Source: Armatimonadota bacterium
GTDB taxonomy: Bacteria; Armatimonadota; UBA5829
Assembly: GCA_026392045.1 (NCBI GenBank)
Contig: JAPLCU010000037.1
Span: 1 to 34,206 of the forward strand
DNA length: 34,206 bases
Direction of reading: 5' to 3'
Positions 1 to 10,000 of this stretch are shown here, one piece after another. How positions within the stretch are numbered: the stretch's first letter is position 1; the number at the start of each line of letters is the position of its first letter. Under the pieces are notes generated by a model. The model was not told the origin of the DNA. It ran no database searches and worked only from the letters and a program-made list of their open reading frames with translations. Both the position numbers and the translations under genes were made by a program.

Positions 1-2126
1 CTGCCGTTGCCGTTGAAGTCGACCCACACATCCAACATACCGGCTGCGCTTGCGATGACATTGACGATCGCGGGCTGGCCAGGAACCAGGGGGGTGAGGA
101 AGAACACTCCATCCTCATCATCAGGACCAATTAGCGGGTTGTTATCATCGCCCATCGCGTTAGGATCAGGCTGTCCATCCAACTCAGCATCGATAAACTG
201 ACCCAGACAGAAGCCGCTTACTATCTGGTGGCTGGCCCCATTGCTGGCGGCAAGGGTTGGATAGCTGGGGAAAAGTATACTGTCGGGCGCATCGCCCCAG
301 TCAATCCCCCCGGCGACGCCGAATATGACAAACGCCAGATCAATTGGGTTATTTTTGTATTGGTGGCCATTCGGATAAATGAGTTTTTGCCACAATCCCA
401 GGTAGGGCTCCGATCCTTGGCCCCACACGGCGGCGTCATTCCAGTGGTTGACCGATGTCTTCCATCCAAAAAGCGGATTGTCCTGCGTGTTCAGCCCAAG
501 TGATGTGGCCTGAACATCCAGCCAGTAGACTTTCGGAAGCTGGGGTGTACCCGTCTGGATAAATTGTCCACTGTCGATAGGGAACTCATACTTCCAGCAC
601 GCATGGTCGCCAATAGGCATATACTCATTCGGTGGATACATCCATCCTTCGACTATGTTCATTGCATAGGGTATCGCTTCGAACTGCCCCGGATAGAATT
701 CCTGCATCCAGAGTAGCTCACCCGGATGGCTGTATGGAATATTCAGACCTGCCGGCACGTCCTCGTGTATGCTCAAAGTGAACTTCACCAGGTCGGCCCT
801 CTGATTACCTGCTGCATCTTCAGGAAGAATGTCAGCCAGCCACGAACCCCAAAGGTGGATACCCGTGATGGGACCAGTAGCCTTGCACTGAAAATCGTCA
901 GCCAGAATGTATGGCGATGTGGCATTTACGTCAATTCCCAAAGGTGTCAGGTCAGGCATTTGCGTCCACTTGGGGCAAATTTTTATACGATAGTCTTCCA
1001 CTTCACCATCTGGAGCAAGACCTGTGTAGGAAAGGCCACCATTTGTGCTGTAACGGAACCTTGCGAAAGTAGTAGCGCCAGCGACTGCGGTGTTGGGGAC
1101 GGTATAGGTCAGGGTATTATCTCCAGCCACGACAGATTCAGATACAAGAATCTGGTCTCCTGTATCAGCCCAACTCCCGTTGGCGTTGAAGTCTATCCAG
1201 GCATCAATTTTGCCTGGGTCGGACACATTTACTTTGACTGTTGCCGCTGAGCCAGCAATAATCTGACTTATAAATATGACACCGTCCTCATCATCAGGAC
1301 CAAGTGGCGGGTTGTTGTCATCACCCTTGGCGCTGGAGTCGGGCTGGCCGTCAGGCTCGATGTCGATATTAGCGCCCATCCTCATTTTGCCGACTACCTG
1401 GTGCCGCGCGCCGTTGTTCACAAGCAAGGTCGGATAGCCAGGAGAAAGCATACTATCGGGAGCGTCGCCGAAGTCCATAGTTGCAGGCGAAGACAGCGCA
1501 ATGTGCAGGGGGCTCTGGGTTGAGCTTGGAATCCAAGTCTGCCCGCCATCAAGGCTGAGCTCGGTGAACACATCAAAGAAACTATCAATCTGGAATGTGC
1601 CGCCTGGCTCAGTGAGAATCGTGGTATGTCCCAAAGATTGTTTCGTCGGACTTTCGCGCATCATGAATGGCCCGAACACTCCACTTCCATTGAGGCTCAG
1701 ATCAAGCATCTCCTCTTGGAAGTAGCGGGTGGGGGCTATGTCCATGTAGTGGTTTGTCTGAATCCATCCTGGCCCAGTGGCGCTTGCCGGAGACCAAGTT
1801 AATCCGCCATCTAATGAGAATTCCATGTTGGCATTGGCCCCAAAACTGTGAGTCAGGATGCCGCCTAGTGGGGGCGGCGGCACAGATCCCGTGAACCCCG
1901 AGAGTGTGAAGTTTCGCAGGCTTATCGTCGTTCCTGCGCCGATTAAGTATGACACGGTGTTGGTTCCCGTATACACTCCGCTGGGCGGCGGAAGCCAATC
2001 AGTCGGGAATGCCATGACTGCCGTCATGGTAAAGAACATCAGTGCGGCCAAAATAGCCGCTGTAACCATGCCTCGCCGAACTTTGCCGGCTCGGGCAGGT
2101 TGCACGTTGTGCAATAATACTTCCAT
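1..2126 (-). CDS. Secreted GEVED / DUF7901-type surface protein, 3' end outside window
   Basis: I translated this frame by hand; it is open for 708 codons without a stop and runs off the left edge. It starts at ATG 2126, with GGAGG six bases upstream. Residues about 20-40 form a hydrophobic signal segment. Residues 41-217 are a beta-rich region mentioning no recognisable active site. Residues 218-382 form a GEVED domain, opening with DFGDAPDS, with GPDDEDGV and IDFNANGSW in the middle and closing with GEVEDYRIK. Residues about 384-605 resemble the DUF7901 module that often accompanies GEVED. A second GEVED copy begins at residue 609 (DWGDAPDS) and is cut by the window edge. GEVED proteins are extracellular, probably calcium-binding adhesive or matrix proteins; that role is family knowledge. 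No catalytic motif is visible. Whether the missing C-terminus carries a sorting signal cannot be seen. The gene is divergent from the esterase gene at 2449. Confidence 0.85.
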   Translation of the reverse strand, partial: MEVLLHNVQPARAGKVRRGMVTAAILAALMFFTMTAVMAFPTDWLPPPSGVYTGTNTVSYLIGAGTTISLRNFTLSGFTGSVPPPPLGGILTHSFGANANMEFSLDGGLTWSPASATGPGWIQTNHYMDIAPTRYFQEEMLDLSLNGSGVFGPFMMRESPTKQSLGHTTILTEPGGTFQIDSFFDVFTELSLDGGQTWIPSSTQSPLHIALSSPATMDFGDAPDSMLSPGYPTLLVNNGARHQVVGKMRMGANIDIEPDGQPDSSAKGDDNNPPLGPDDEDGVIFISQIIAGSAATVKVNVSDPGKIDAWIDFNANGSWADTGDQILVSESVVAGDNTLTYTVPNTAVAGATTFARFRYSTNGGLSYTGLAPDGEVEDYRIKICPKWTQMPDLTPLGIDVNATSPYILADDFQCKATGPITGIHLWGSWLADILPEDAAGNQRADLVKFTLSIHEDVPAGLNIPYSHPGELLWMQEFYPGQFEAIPYAMNIVEGWMYPPNEYMPIGDHACWKYEFPIDSGQFIQTGTPQLPKVYWLDVQATSLGLNTQDNPLFGWKTSVNHWNDAAVWGQGSEPYLGLWQKLIYPNGHQYKNNPIDLAFVIFGVAGGIDWGDAPDSILFPSYPTLAASNGASHQIVSGFCLGQFIDAELDGQPDPNAMGDDNNPLIGPDDEDGVFFLTPLVPGQPAIVNVIASAAGMLDVWVDFNGNG

Positions 2127-2186
2127 TTCTTTCCTCCATATCCTTCCAAGAGCTAGGGTTTTGTCGCAAGTTTTGCTTGCTACTGC

Positions 2187-2215
2187 AATATGCCATGCAA
2201 TCGGCGTGTTGTCAA
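2187..2215 (-). promoter_or_regulatory. Candidate sigma70-type promoter for the GEVED gene
   Basis: On the minus strand there is a perfect TTGACA (2215-2210), then a 17-base spacer, then CATATT (2192-2187), which matches the -10 consensus at four of six positions. This would leave an untranslated leader of roughly 50-60 bases before ATG 2126. It is a consensus match only. Confidence 0.4.
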
Positions 2216-2300
2216 GGTCATGCCACTAATTTTTTTAATTACTTTTGCGCTAAAGTCATAGATGCAAGAATTATGAGAGAACCAGTTCTGACAAATATTA

Positions 2301-2341
2301 GTTCCACCCCTATTGACAAATCCCTTTTTTGGTGGAACAAT
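2301..2341 (+). promoter_or_regulatory. Candidate promoter enclosed by an 8-base inverted repeat (operator-like)
   Basis: A perfect inverted repeat, GTTCCACC (2301-2308) and GGTGGAAC (2331-2338), has arms 30 bases apart centre to centre, about three helical turns. Between the arms lies a perfect TTGACA (2313-2318). AACAAT (2336-2341), a four-of-six -10 match at 17-base spacing, overlaps the right arm. It lies in the 322-base divergent spacer upstream of the secreted esterase gene, so it could be a repressor site controlling that gene and the GH2 gene behind it. It could also be a transcript hairpin. Confidence 0.35.
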
Positions 2342-2448
2342 GCAATCAGAGTATATTGAGTTTGAGTGGCATGGTAATTGCGCTATGCCGTTGGGTGAAT
2401 CATTATTTGGGCTCTTTGCCATATAGTAGATAATCTAAAGGAGAAATT

Positions 2449-5400
2449 ATGAAACCGACAACAAGGGTAATTCTGTTTGCGATGGTGATAATATCTTTGG
2501 CATTGGCGGCAAACGCGACTGTGGCAGTCAATTCGCTTTTTGGAAACAACATGGTTCTTCAGCGCGATAAGGCCTGCCCTATCTGGGGCAGCGCTGCGGC
2601 TAGCAAGACCATCACGGTTACCTTAAAACTTACTGCTAGCCCGTATACCGTAGTTCAGACAAAAACCACCACTTCAGATGCCCAAGGCAACTGGGTGTTG
2701 TACCTGGACGCGATGGCTGCGAATAGCACCAACCGTACATTGACCATCAACGAGGCAAGCGCAAACACGCTTACTTTTACCAATGTAGTGGTCGGCGACG
2801 TCTGGATTTGCAGCGGTCAGTCAAATGCGGACTTCGGTCTGAGCGGGTGCAATCGTCAAACTGAAGATGTCAATACCGCTAACTTCGCGGGAATAAGACA
2901 TATGCGGGTGCCGATGGTTACATCGCGCGACCCTCTGAAAACACTTTCGAGTAGCTGGGAGGTCTGCAGCCCAAGCACAGCAGGCGGATTCTCAGCGATT
3001 GGTTTCTACTTCGCAAGAAAAATCTACCAGGATCAATCTTCAACCATTCCCATCGGCATAATAACATCTGCCATAGGCGGAACCGTTATCGATATTTGGC
3101 TGGCTCCAGAAGGCCTTTCAGACATTCCAGTGATCCAGCCGCTCTATACCCAGGAAATCATGCCTTGGGGTCCTTTTTGTTCGTTTAATGGAATGGTGCA
3201 TCCTTTAGCGCCGATTGGCGCAAAGGGTATGATTTGGTATCAGGGCGAAAACAGAGAAATGACCAACCAGTCCACAGACAGCTATTATCTCAAAGAGAAA
3301 GCTCTTCAGAACGGTTGGAAACGTCTATTTGGTTTGGATGATTTCGCTTTGTATGTTGTGCAGTTGGCCAACTGGCTGGATCCTGCCGCGATTGACTCTA
3401 CAACCCCTGATGCATGGGGCTCGTGGTCGGATACCCGCCAAATGCAGGAAATGGTTTCCAGACTTCCCCACGGAGGCATGGCTTCAGCGATTGACGTTGG
3501 TGAAGCCGCCGACATCCACCCAAAAGACAAGCTTGATGTTGGTGAGCGCCTCGCTTTGTGGGCGTTGAAGAACGATTACGGGCGTACAACCATAGTTCCC
3601 AGCGGCCCGATTCTAAAAGACGTAACTGTTTCAGGAACTAAACTGATATGCTCTTTCGACTATGTTGGCAGCGGCCTTATGGTCGGTTACAAGACTAGTT
3701 ATCCGGCTGCCCAAAACTTGAGCTTAACAGGCGGCACACTGCAGAGGTTTCTTGTTGCGGGAGCCAGTGGGTCCTGGTATACGGCCACTGCAACCATCGT
3801 TGGCAATACTGTGGAAGTCTCCTCACCATCAGTTTCAGCTCCGCGCAAGGTGGCCTATGCATATTGGATGAACCCGGCGGTTCCCGTGGAAACTCCTACA
3901 CAAACAAAAGGCTTGCTTTATAATATCGAAGGCCTCCCCGCATCGCCGTTCTACATAGACGATGCCACGGCGACAGGGCATTTCACGGTTACCGCAACAG
4001 CAGGAGCGGGCGGAACCATCAGCCCGCTAGGCGCGACCACATACCTGAAACGCCGAAATCCTCTTTATACAATCACACCAGATGTGGGCAAGTATATTCT
4101 GGATGTGAAGATTGATGGAACATCGGTAGGATCGGTCAAATATTATACTTTTGACCCGCTCTATGCCAATCACACGATTGCAGTTACTTTCGATACTGTT
4201 GCTCCCAACTATACGATCACCACCACCAGCACCGCAAGCGGCACGATCAGCCCAGCCGGGCCGGTTAGTATCGCGCAAGGCGGATCGCAGACATTCAAGA
4301 TGGTTCCTAACACCGGATGCAGGCTCATAACAGTGACCGCCGATGGAGCGCCTTTGGGCAATAGGAATAGTGTAATATTTGCTGATGTCAGGACTGCCCA
4401 TAGTGTTAATGCGACTTTCGCCGTAATTCCCACGCCGGGCACAGGAACCGGTTTGAGGGGCGATTATTATATAGGCACGAACTTTGAAACATTCAAAGTC
4501 ACCCGAACAAACGCAACTATCAACTTTGACTGGGGCGTCGGATCACCCAACCCCGCAATTCCGATAGAAGGATTCACGGTCAGATGGTCCGGGCAGATTC
4601 AGCCGCAATTCACTGAAACTTACAAGTTCTACGTGAATCATGATGATGGCGCGAAGCTGTGGGTGAACAACGTGCTAGTCGTGAACAATTGGGGCGCCGC
4701 CGGAACCGATGATAACGGCAGCATCGCCTTAACCGCTGGGACAAAATATAACATTAAACTGGAATATGTCGAGCAAATAAGCAATGCAAGCTGCAAGCTG
4801 GAATGGTACAGCACGAGCCTGCCGAGGGAAGTAGTTCCGCAGACTCAGCTCTTCCCAGCCACCACAGCTATTTACACGCTTACGGCAACTGCTGGCTCTA
4901 ACGGCTCATTCAGCCCAAGCGGCGCAGTATTGGCGAACTCTGGCGGAAGCCAGACATTCAGCGTGCTGCCATCTGTAGGATACTACGTCTCTGATGTAAA
5001 GGTAGATAATGTCTCAGTGGGAGCGCCCACTAGTTATACATTCAATAATGTTACCGCTAACCATGCTATCACGGCCACGTTTGCGGCATTGCCAAGCTAT
5101 AGCGTTTCTGGCAAGGTGATCAACAAGACAACCCTGGCGGCTATATCCGGGGCAAAGGTCAATTTCTATACTTCTGCGAGCTTTATAGGCGCTGCGTCAT
5201 ACACTGCAACTACGAATGCATCAGGCGACTATACTATCAGCATTCCTATGGGAACCTGGAGCATAAACGCCACCGCAACCAATTATTTCAATTCAGCGAC
5301 TCAACTATTGACGGTCAGCAATGCGGCCGCCACAAATATCAATTTCTCACTGGCTGATGGCACCAGAAACATTCCGCGGACCTCTGATCTTCTCTTCTCC

Positions 5401-7038
5401 GTTGTTACCGATTCTCTGCCTGCCAGCGGAAACATAAGCGGCTGGGCGACCTATCAGCCCTCGGGCCAGACGCTGGCTATTATAGGCTCCCCTGCAGTAG
5501 AATCGATCATGGGAAGAAAATGGGAAAAGAACCTATATACTGATGGCGATGGCTTTAGATTCGGAGGCTCCAACTCGACTCCCATAGCTTGTAGCGGTGC
5601 AAGCATCGTCCTTGTAACCAAACCAACAAGATCCGCCGACAGCGGCAACTGGAGATCGATTGTAGATATATTCTATGATCGGCTGGTTCTGGGCCTTACT
5701 AATGATGGCGGCAAAGTGTGCGTCAGACGAAACGGCAGCATTGAGTTCAGCAACAATGCCATCCCCGACGGACAGGTTACTGTCTTGAGCATGGTCGTCC
5801 AAACGGACGGCTCCTACAGCGTATACGCTAACGGCAGCTCCACGGCGATCCTCAGCGCAACTGCCACCGGTGCAAATAGCTTCATATCTCTGGTGCCAGG
5901 TGTTACCGGAGGTGTGGGTGGATATGGGACTTATGTCAATGTCGGACGAAACAACCCCGACGGATGGACCACAACCAACGGCTACATCGGCGATGTATTC
6001 GTCTATAAAACTGCGCTTACCCTTGCTGAGCGGCAGACTATTGAAACCGATCTCATGAGCAAGTTCATCACTGGCGGGGCAACTAATTACACCATAAACT
6101 CAACGGCAGGGGCGGGAGGGACGCTGAGCCCTTCTGGGTCAGTATATGTTAACTCGGGAGCCAGCCAGACATTCACCATAGCGGCGAATACAGGATACGC
6201 AACGTCCGATGTCACTGTGGATGGCATATCGCAGGGAATAAAAACAAGCCATACATTCACCAACGTTACTGCGCCTCATAGCATATCGGCGGCATTCGTC
6301 CTGACAACAAAGACCATTACGGCGTCTGCTGGAGCCAATGGGTCGATAAGCCCGAGTGGGGCGGTTGTTGTGAATTATGGAGCAAACCAGACATTCAACA
6401 TCTCGCCGAACGCGGGCTACAAGATCGCCAGCGTTACTGTCGATGGCTCCAATGCAGGCGCCGGAGGCTCCTATACGTTCAACAATGTCATCGTCAATCA
6501 CACGATCACGGCGGCATTTACCCCGATTACTTACACGATCACCTCGTCTGCTGGAGCTAACGGGTCTGTTACTCCGAGCGGAGCGGTGATTGTGAACTAC
6601 AACGCAAACCAGATATTCACATTGTCTCCGTCTGCCGGTTACGGCATCGCGAGTATGAGTGTGGATAGCGCCCCGATTATATCGGGGCCGGTAACAAGCT
6701 ACACGTTCATCAATGTTTTAGCCGACCATACCATATCGGCCACTTTTGCTAAGCTCATAGGTTTGAATAACAAGTCTGCTCTGACCGATGCCAAGCTTGT
6801 AGGAAAAGTCGTGAAAGTCTGGGGCAAGGTCAAGAGCGTGAACGCCGCGACGTCTTTTGTGATAAGTGGCTATAGCTACAAGGATAAGGTCAATAACATC
6901 ATCGTAGTGAAAGATGTTACAGTCAATTTCAACGGTCTAGCACAGCCGTCGGGCTTCGCTGTCAATAAGACCGTTGTAGTTACTGGCATTCTCAGCGCAA
7001 GCAAGGCTATCCAAGCTCAGGCGATAAGTGTATACTGA
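2449..7038 (+). CDS. Secreted multidomain sialate O-acetylesterase-like protein (1529 aa)
   Basis: The start is ATG with AGGAG just upstream, and residues 1-26 form a signal peptide. Residues about 27-500 are an SGNH-type sialate O-acetylesterase: the nucleophile motif CSGQSN (Ser125), SAIGGTVIDIW, the WYQGEN block near residue 263, and the DIHPKDK motif with Asp355 and His357. The catalytic set therefore looks complete. The family removes acetyl esters from sugars; the true substrate may be plant or microbial polysaccharide. Behind the enzyme are two InlB-type B-repeats, a PA14 domain (about 664-802), a third B-repeat, a carboxypeptidase-regulatory-like beta domain (about 884-975), a LamG/concanavalin-like region (about 976-1206), three more B-repeats (about 1214-1434) and an OB-fold-like C-terminal domain (about 1437-1529). 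Stand-alone family enzymes are roughly a third of this length. The GH2 gene follows after 41 bases, so co-transcription is likely. Confidence 0.9.
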   Translation: MKPTTRVILFAMVIISLALAANATVAVNSLFGNNMVLQRDKACPIWGSAAASKTITVTLKLTASPYTVVQTKTTTSDAQGNWVLYLDAMAANSTNRTLTINEASANTLTFTNVVVGDVWICSGQSNADFGLSGCNRQTEDVNTANFAGIRHMRVPMVTSRDPLKTLSSSWEVCSPSTAGGFSAIGFYFARKIYQDQSSTIPIGIITSAIGGTVIDIWLAPEGLSDIPVIQPLYTQEIMPWGPFCSFNGMVHPLAPIGAKGMIWYQGENREMTNQSTDSYYLKEKALQNGWKRLFGLDDFALYVVQLANWLDPAAIDSTTPDAWGSWSDTRQMQEMVSRLPHGGMASAIDVGEAADIHPKDKLDVGERLALWALKNDYGRTTIVPSGPILKDVTVSGTKLICSFDYVGSGLMVGYKTSYPAAQNLSLTGGTLQRFLVAGASGSWYTATATIVGNTVEVSSPSVSAPRKVAYAYWMNPAVPVETPTQTKGLLYNIEGLPASPFYIDDATATGHFTVTATAGAGGTISPLGATTYLKRRNPLYTITPDVGKYILDVKIDGTSVGSVKYYTFDPLYANHTIAVTFDTVAPNYTITTTSTASGTISPAGPVSIAQGGSQTFKMVPNTGCRLITVTADGAPLGNRNSVIFADVRTAHSVNATFAVIPTPGTGTGLRGDYYIGTNFETFKVTRTNATINFDWGVGSPNPAIPIEGFTVRWSGQIQPQFTETYKFYVNHDDGAKLWVNNVLVVNNWGAAGTDDNGSIALTAGTKYNIKLEYVEQISNASCKLEWYSTSLPREVVPQTQLFPATTAIYTLTATAGSNGSFSPSGAVLANSGGSQTFSVLPSVGYYVSDVKVDNVSVGAPTSYTFNNVTANHAITATFAALPSYSVSGKVINKTTLAAISGAKVNFYTSASFIGAASYTATTNASGDYTISIPMGTWSINATATNYFNSATQLLTVSNAAATNINFSLADGTRNIPRTSDLLFSVVTDSLPASGNISGWATYQPSGQTLAIIGSPAVESIMGRKWEKNLYTDGDGFRFGGSNSTPIACSGASIVLVTKPTRSADSGNWRSIVDIFYDRLVLGLTNDGGKVCVRRNGSIEFSNNAIPDGQVTVLSMVVQTDGSYSVYANGSSTAILSATATGANSFISLVPGVTGGVGGYGTYVNVGRNNPDGWTTTNGYIGDVFVYKTALTLAERQTIETDLMSKFITGGATNYTINSTAGAGGTLSPSGSVYVNSGASQTFTIAANTGYATSDVTVDGISQGIKTSHTFTNVTAPHSISAAFVLTTKTITASAGANGSISPSGAVVVNYGANQTFNISPNAGYKIASVTVDGSNAGAGGSYTFNNVIVNHTITAAFTPITYTITSSAGANGSVTPSGAVIVNYNANQIFTLSPSAGYGIASMSVDSAPIISGPVTSYTFINVLADHTISATFAKLIGLNNKSALTDAKLVGKVVKVWGKVKSVNAATSFVISGYSYKDKVNNIIVVKDVTVNFNGLAQPSGFAVNKTVVVTGILSASKAIQAQAISVY
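3981..6750 (+). repeat. Six InlB-type B-repeats in the esterase gene
   Basis: Units of about 74 codons begin near 3981, 4210, 4873, 6088, 6309 and 6532. Each follows the pattern TITASAGANGSISPSGAVVV, then TVDG, YTFNNV and HTISATF. The first three are divergent and separated by PA14 and other domains; the last three are tandem. This is the bacterial surface repeat often labelled Flg_new_2 or divergent InlB B-repeat, acting as a spacer or adhesive module. Confidence 0.85.
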
Positions 7039-7079
7039 TATTTTGATTTTAGCAAGAGAGAAGATGTAAGGAGAATAAA

Positions 7080-10000
7080 ATGAGAGCGAAATCAGTTAAA
7101 GCAAGAGTGTTTTTAGTTTTAATTGTAATATTCGCAACACTGACGCTGGCATCAGCCGCGGCAGGCTGGCAATTAAAGCAGGCTCCGATCATGACGGACT
7201 GGGCTGCCCAGGTGAACTCCGCAAATCCTCTTCCAGAATACCCACGCCCGCAACTAGTTAGATCAGACTGGCTCAACCTCAACGGCATTTGGCAGTTTAA
7301 GCGCGGCTATGCCCCAGACACGGTTCCCGTTGGGCAGAACCTTGGCGGCGATATATTAGTGCCCTACCCGGTCGAGTCCGCGATATCGGGCGTTATGGCA
7401 CATTATGATCGCGTGTGGTACCGCCGCACATTCACCGTCCCGTCTGCGTGGGCTGGCAAGAAAATTATGCTCAACTTCGGCGCGGTGGACTGGGAAGCCC
7501 AGATATATGTCAATGGTACCAGCGTAGGCACCCATCAGGGCGGCTACGACCCGTTTAGTTACGATATTACGTCGTATCTCACCCCCAGCGGCGCGCAGGA
7601 GATTATTGTCAGGGTTTACGACCCGACCGATTCCGGCGGGCAGCCGCGTGGTAAGCAGGTGAACGGCCCAGGAGGCATTTTTTATACAGCCACAACCGGC
7701 ATCTGGCAGACCGTCTGGCTCGAACCTGTGGCGGCGACCAGCATCAGCAGCCTCAAGATTGTGCCGGATGTCGATGGCAGCAGGCTCAAGCTCACTGTTA
7801 ACACAATAGGTCCTACTACCGGTATGACCGTGACGGCAACAGCCAAGGACGGCGCAACGACAGTCGGCGCCGTGACCGGCAGCCCAAACACCGAACTCTA
7901 CATAAGCATTCCAAGCCCAAAGCTGTGGTCCCCGGACAGCCCATTCTTGTATGATCTGAATATCTCACTGGACTCGGGGGCCACTGTGATGGACTCCGTT
8001 ACGAGCTATTTCGGTATGCGCAAGATTGCCAGGGCGCTCGTTAATGGCATCTATAAGCTGGTTCTCAATGGGCAGTTTGTATTTCAGATTGGGCCGCTGG
8101 ACCAGGGATTCTGGCCCGACGGGATCTACACCGCGCCAACTGACGCGGCGCTGAAGTGGGACATTGAGACCGAAAAACAGCTCGGATTCAACTGCGTCCG
8201 CAAGCATGTAAAGATCGAGCCTGCGCGCTGGTATTACTGGGCGGATAAGCTCGGGCTGATGATTTGGCAGGACATGCCCAGCGGCAACAATGGTACTACT
8301 GCAGAAAAGACCCAGTTCGAGATCGAGCTCCAGAGAATGATCGAAAACCACTGGAATTCGCCCTCAATCATAATGTGGGTTGTGTTTAACGAAGGATGGG
8401 GGCAATATGACACCGTAAGGCTCACAAACTGGGTAATGGGCTTCGATCCCAGCCGAATAGTGAACTGCGCCAGTGGGTGGTCGGACTTCGAGGTCGGGCA
8501 TGTCATCGACTACCACAGCTATCCCAGTCCGGTCTGCCCAACGAGCAGCACTCGTGCGCGTGTGTGCGGCGAATACGGCGGCATAGGCTATGCCATTACG
8601 GGCCATATGTGGGACCCCAATTCCTGGGGCTATACCATGGTGACCAGTTCGGGAGACCTCACCGATCTCTACGGCCAGTTTACTTCGACTCAGGTCGGCG
8701 GGTTCAAGACCAACAATGGCCTGAGCGCCGCCATCTACACCCAGATTACCGACGTGGAAACCGAGATCAACGGCCTGGTAACTTATGATAGAAAGGTCAT
8801 TAAGCCCATCATTTCGGCCATCTATGATGCGAATCACTTCCAATACGTCGCTACAACATTTACAATCACTGCATCCGCCGCAACCGGCGGCACCATCAGC
8901 CCAAGTGGATCTGTGGTGGTGAACCAGGCTACAAACAAGACATTCACTATCGCGGAGAACCCCACCGGTTACGCAATATCCAACGTCACAGTGGACAGCG
9001 TGCCTCAGGGCGCTATAACCAGCTATACGTTTAGTAACATCATCGCCAACCACACGATCTCTGCCGCGTTTGTGACCGTGCCTACATTCACAATCACTGC
9101 ATCCGCGGGGACCGGCGGCACTATCAGCCCAAGCGGCGCTGTGATTGTGAACCAGGGTGGAAGCAAGGTTTTCACAATTGCTCCGAGTGTTGGCTACGCC
9201 ATATCAAATGTCACAGTAGATGGTGTATCTAAAGGGGCAATAACCACCTTCACGTTTAACAATGTCACGGTTAGCCACACGATCTCGGCCGCGTTTGTGG
9301 CTATGCCCGCAAAGACAATCACTGCATCCGCCGGAGCCAATGGGTCGATCAGCCCGAGTGGAGCTGTGGTGGTGAACTACGGCGCAAACCAAACATTTAC
9401 ATTCCCCGCAAACACTGGCTACCAGGTTGCCAATGTAACCGTGGATAGTGTGTCTCAAGGAGCGATAACCAGCTATACATTCACCAACGTTACAGCCAAC
9501 CATACAATCAGCGCCACGTTTATGGTTCTGACACCTGTTGCTTACTATCAATTTGAGAACAATGTAAATGACACCCAGGGCGCATACAATGGCACAGCGT
9601 ACGGCACCCCCACCTATGTTACCGGCAAAGTCGGCGCTTTGGCGATCCAGTTCAACGGGACAAACCAGTATGTATCTATTACAAGACCGGTTTCTACTAA
9701 CTGGACAATCTCATTCTTTGTAAAGACCACCCAGACCAGTCCTACCGGATCCCAATGGTATAACGGCAACGGAATAGTCGATGCAGAAGTGGGTGGGGTT
9801 ACAGACGACTTCGGCATCTCGTATCTGAATAGCAAGGTGGCATTCGGCGTAGGCAACGGCGATACGACTCTCCAGTCCACCTCGACGATCAATGGCGGCA
9901 GTTGGAAGCATGTGGCTTGCACACGCAACAGCGCCACTGGTCAGATGAAGGTATATATCAACGGAGTTCTTGAGGCAACAACAACAGGCCCGACTGGGGC

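Noticed and set aside
8364-9053. 229-codon antisense frame in the GH2 gene
   Set aside because: It is the mirror of the GH2 barrel end and B-repeats. The Cys- and His-rich composition comes from the reverse reading of the repeats.
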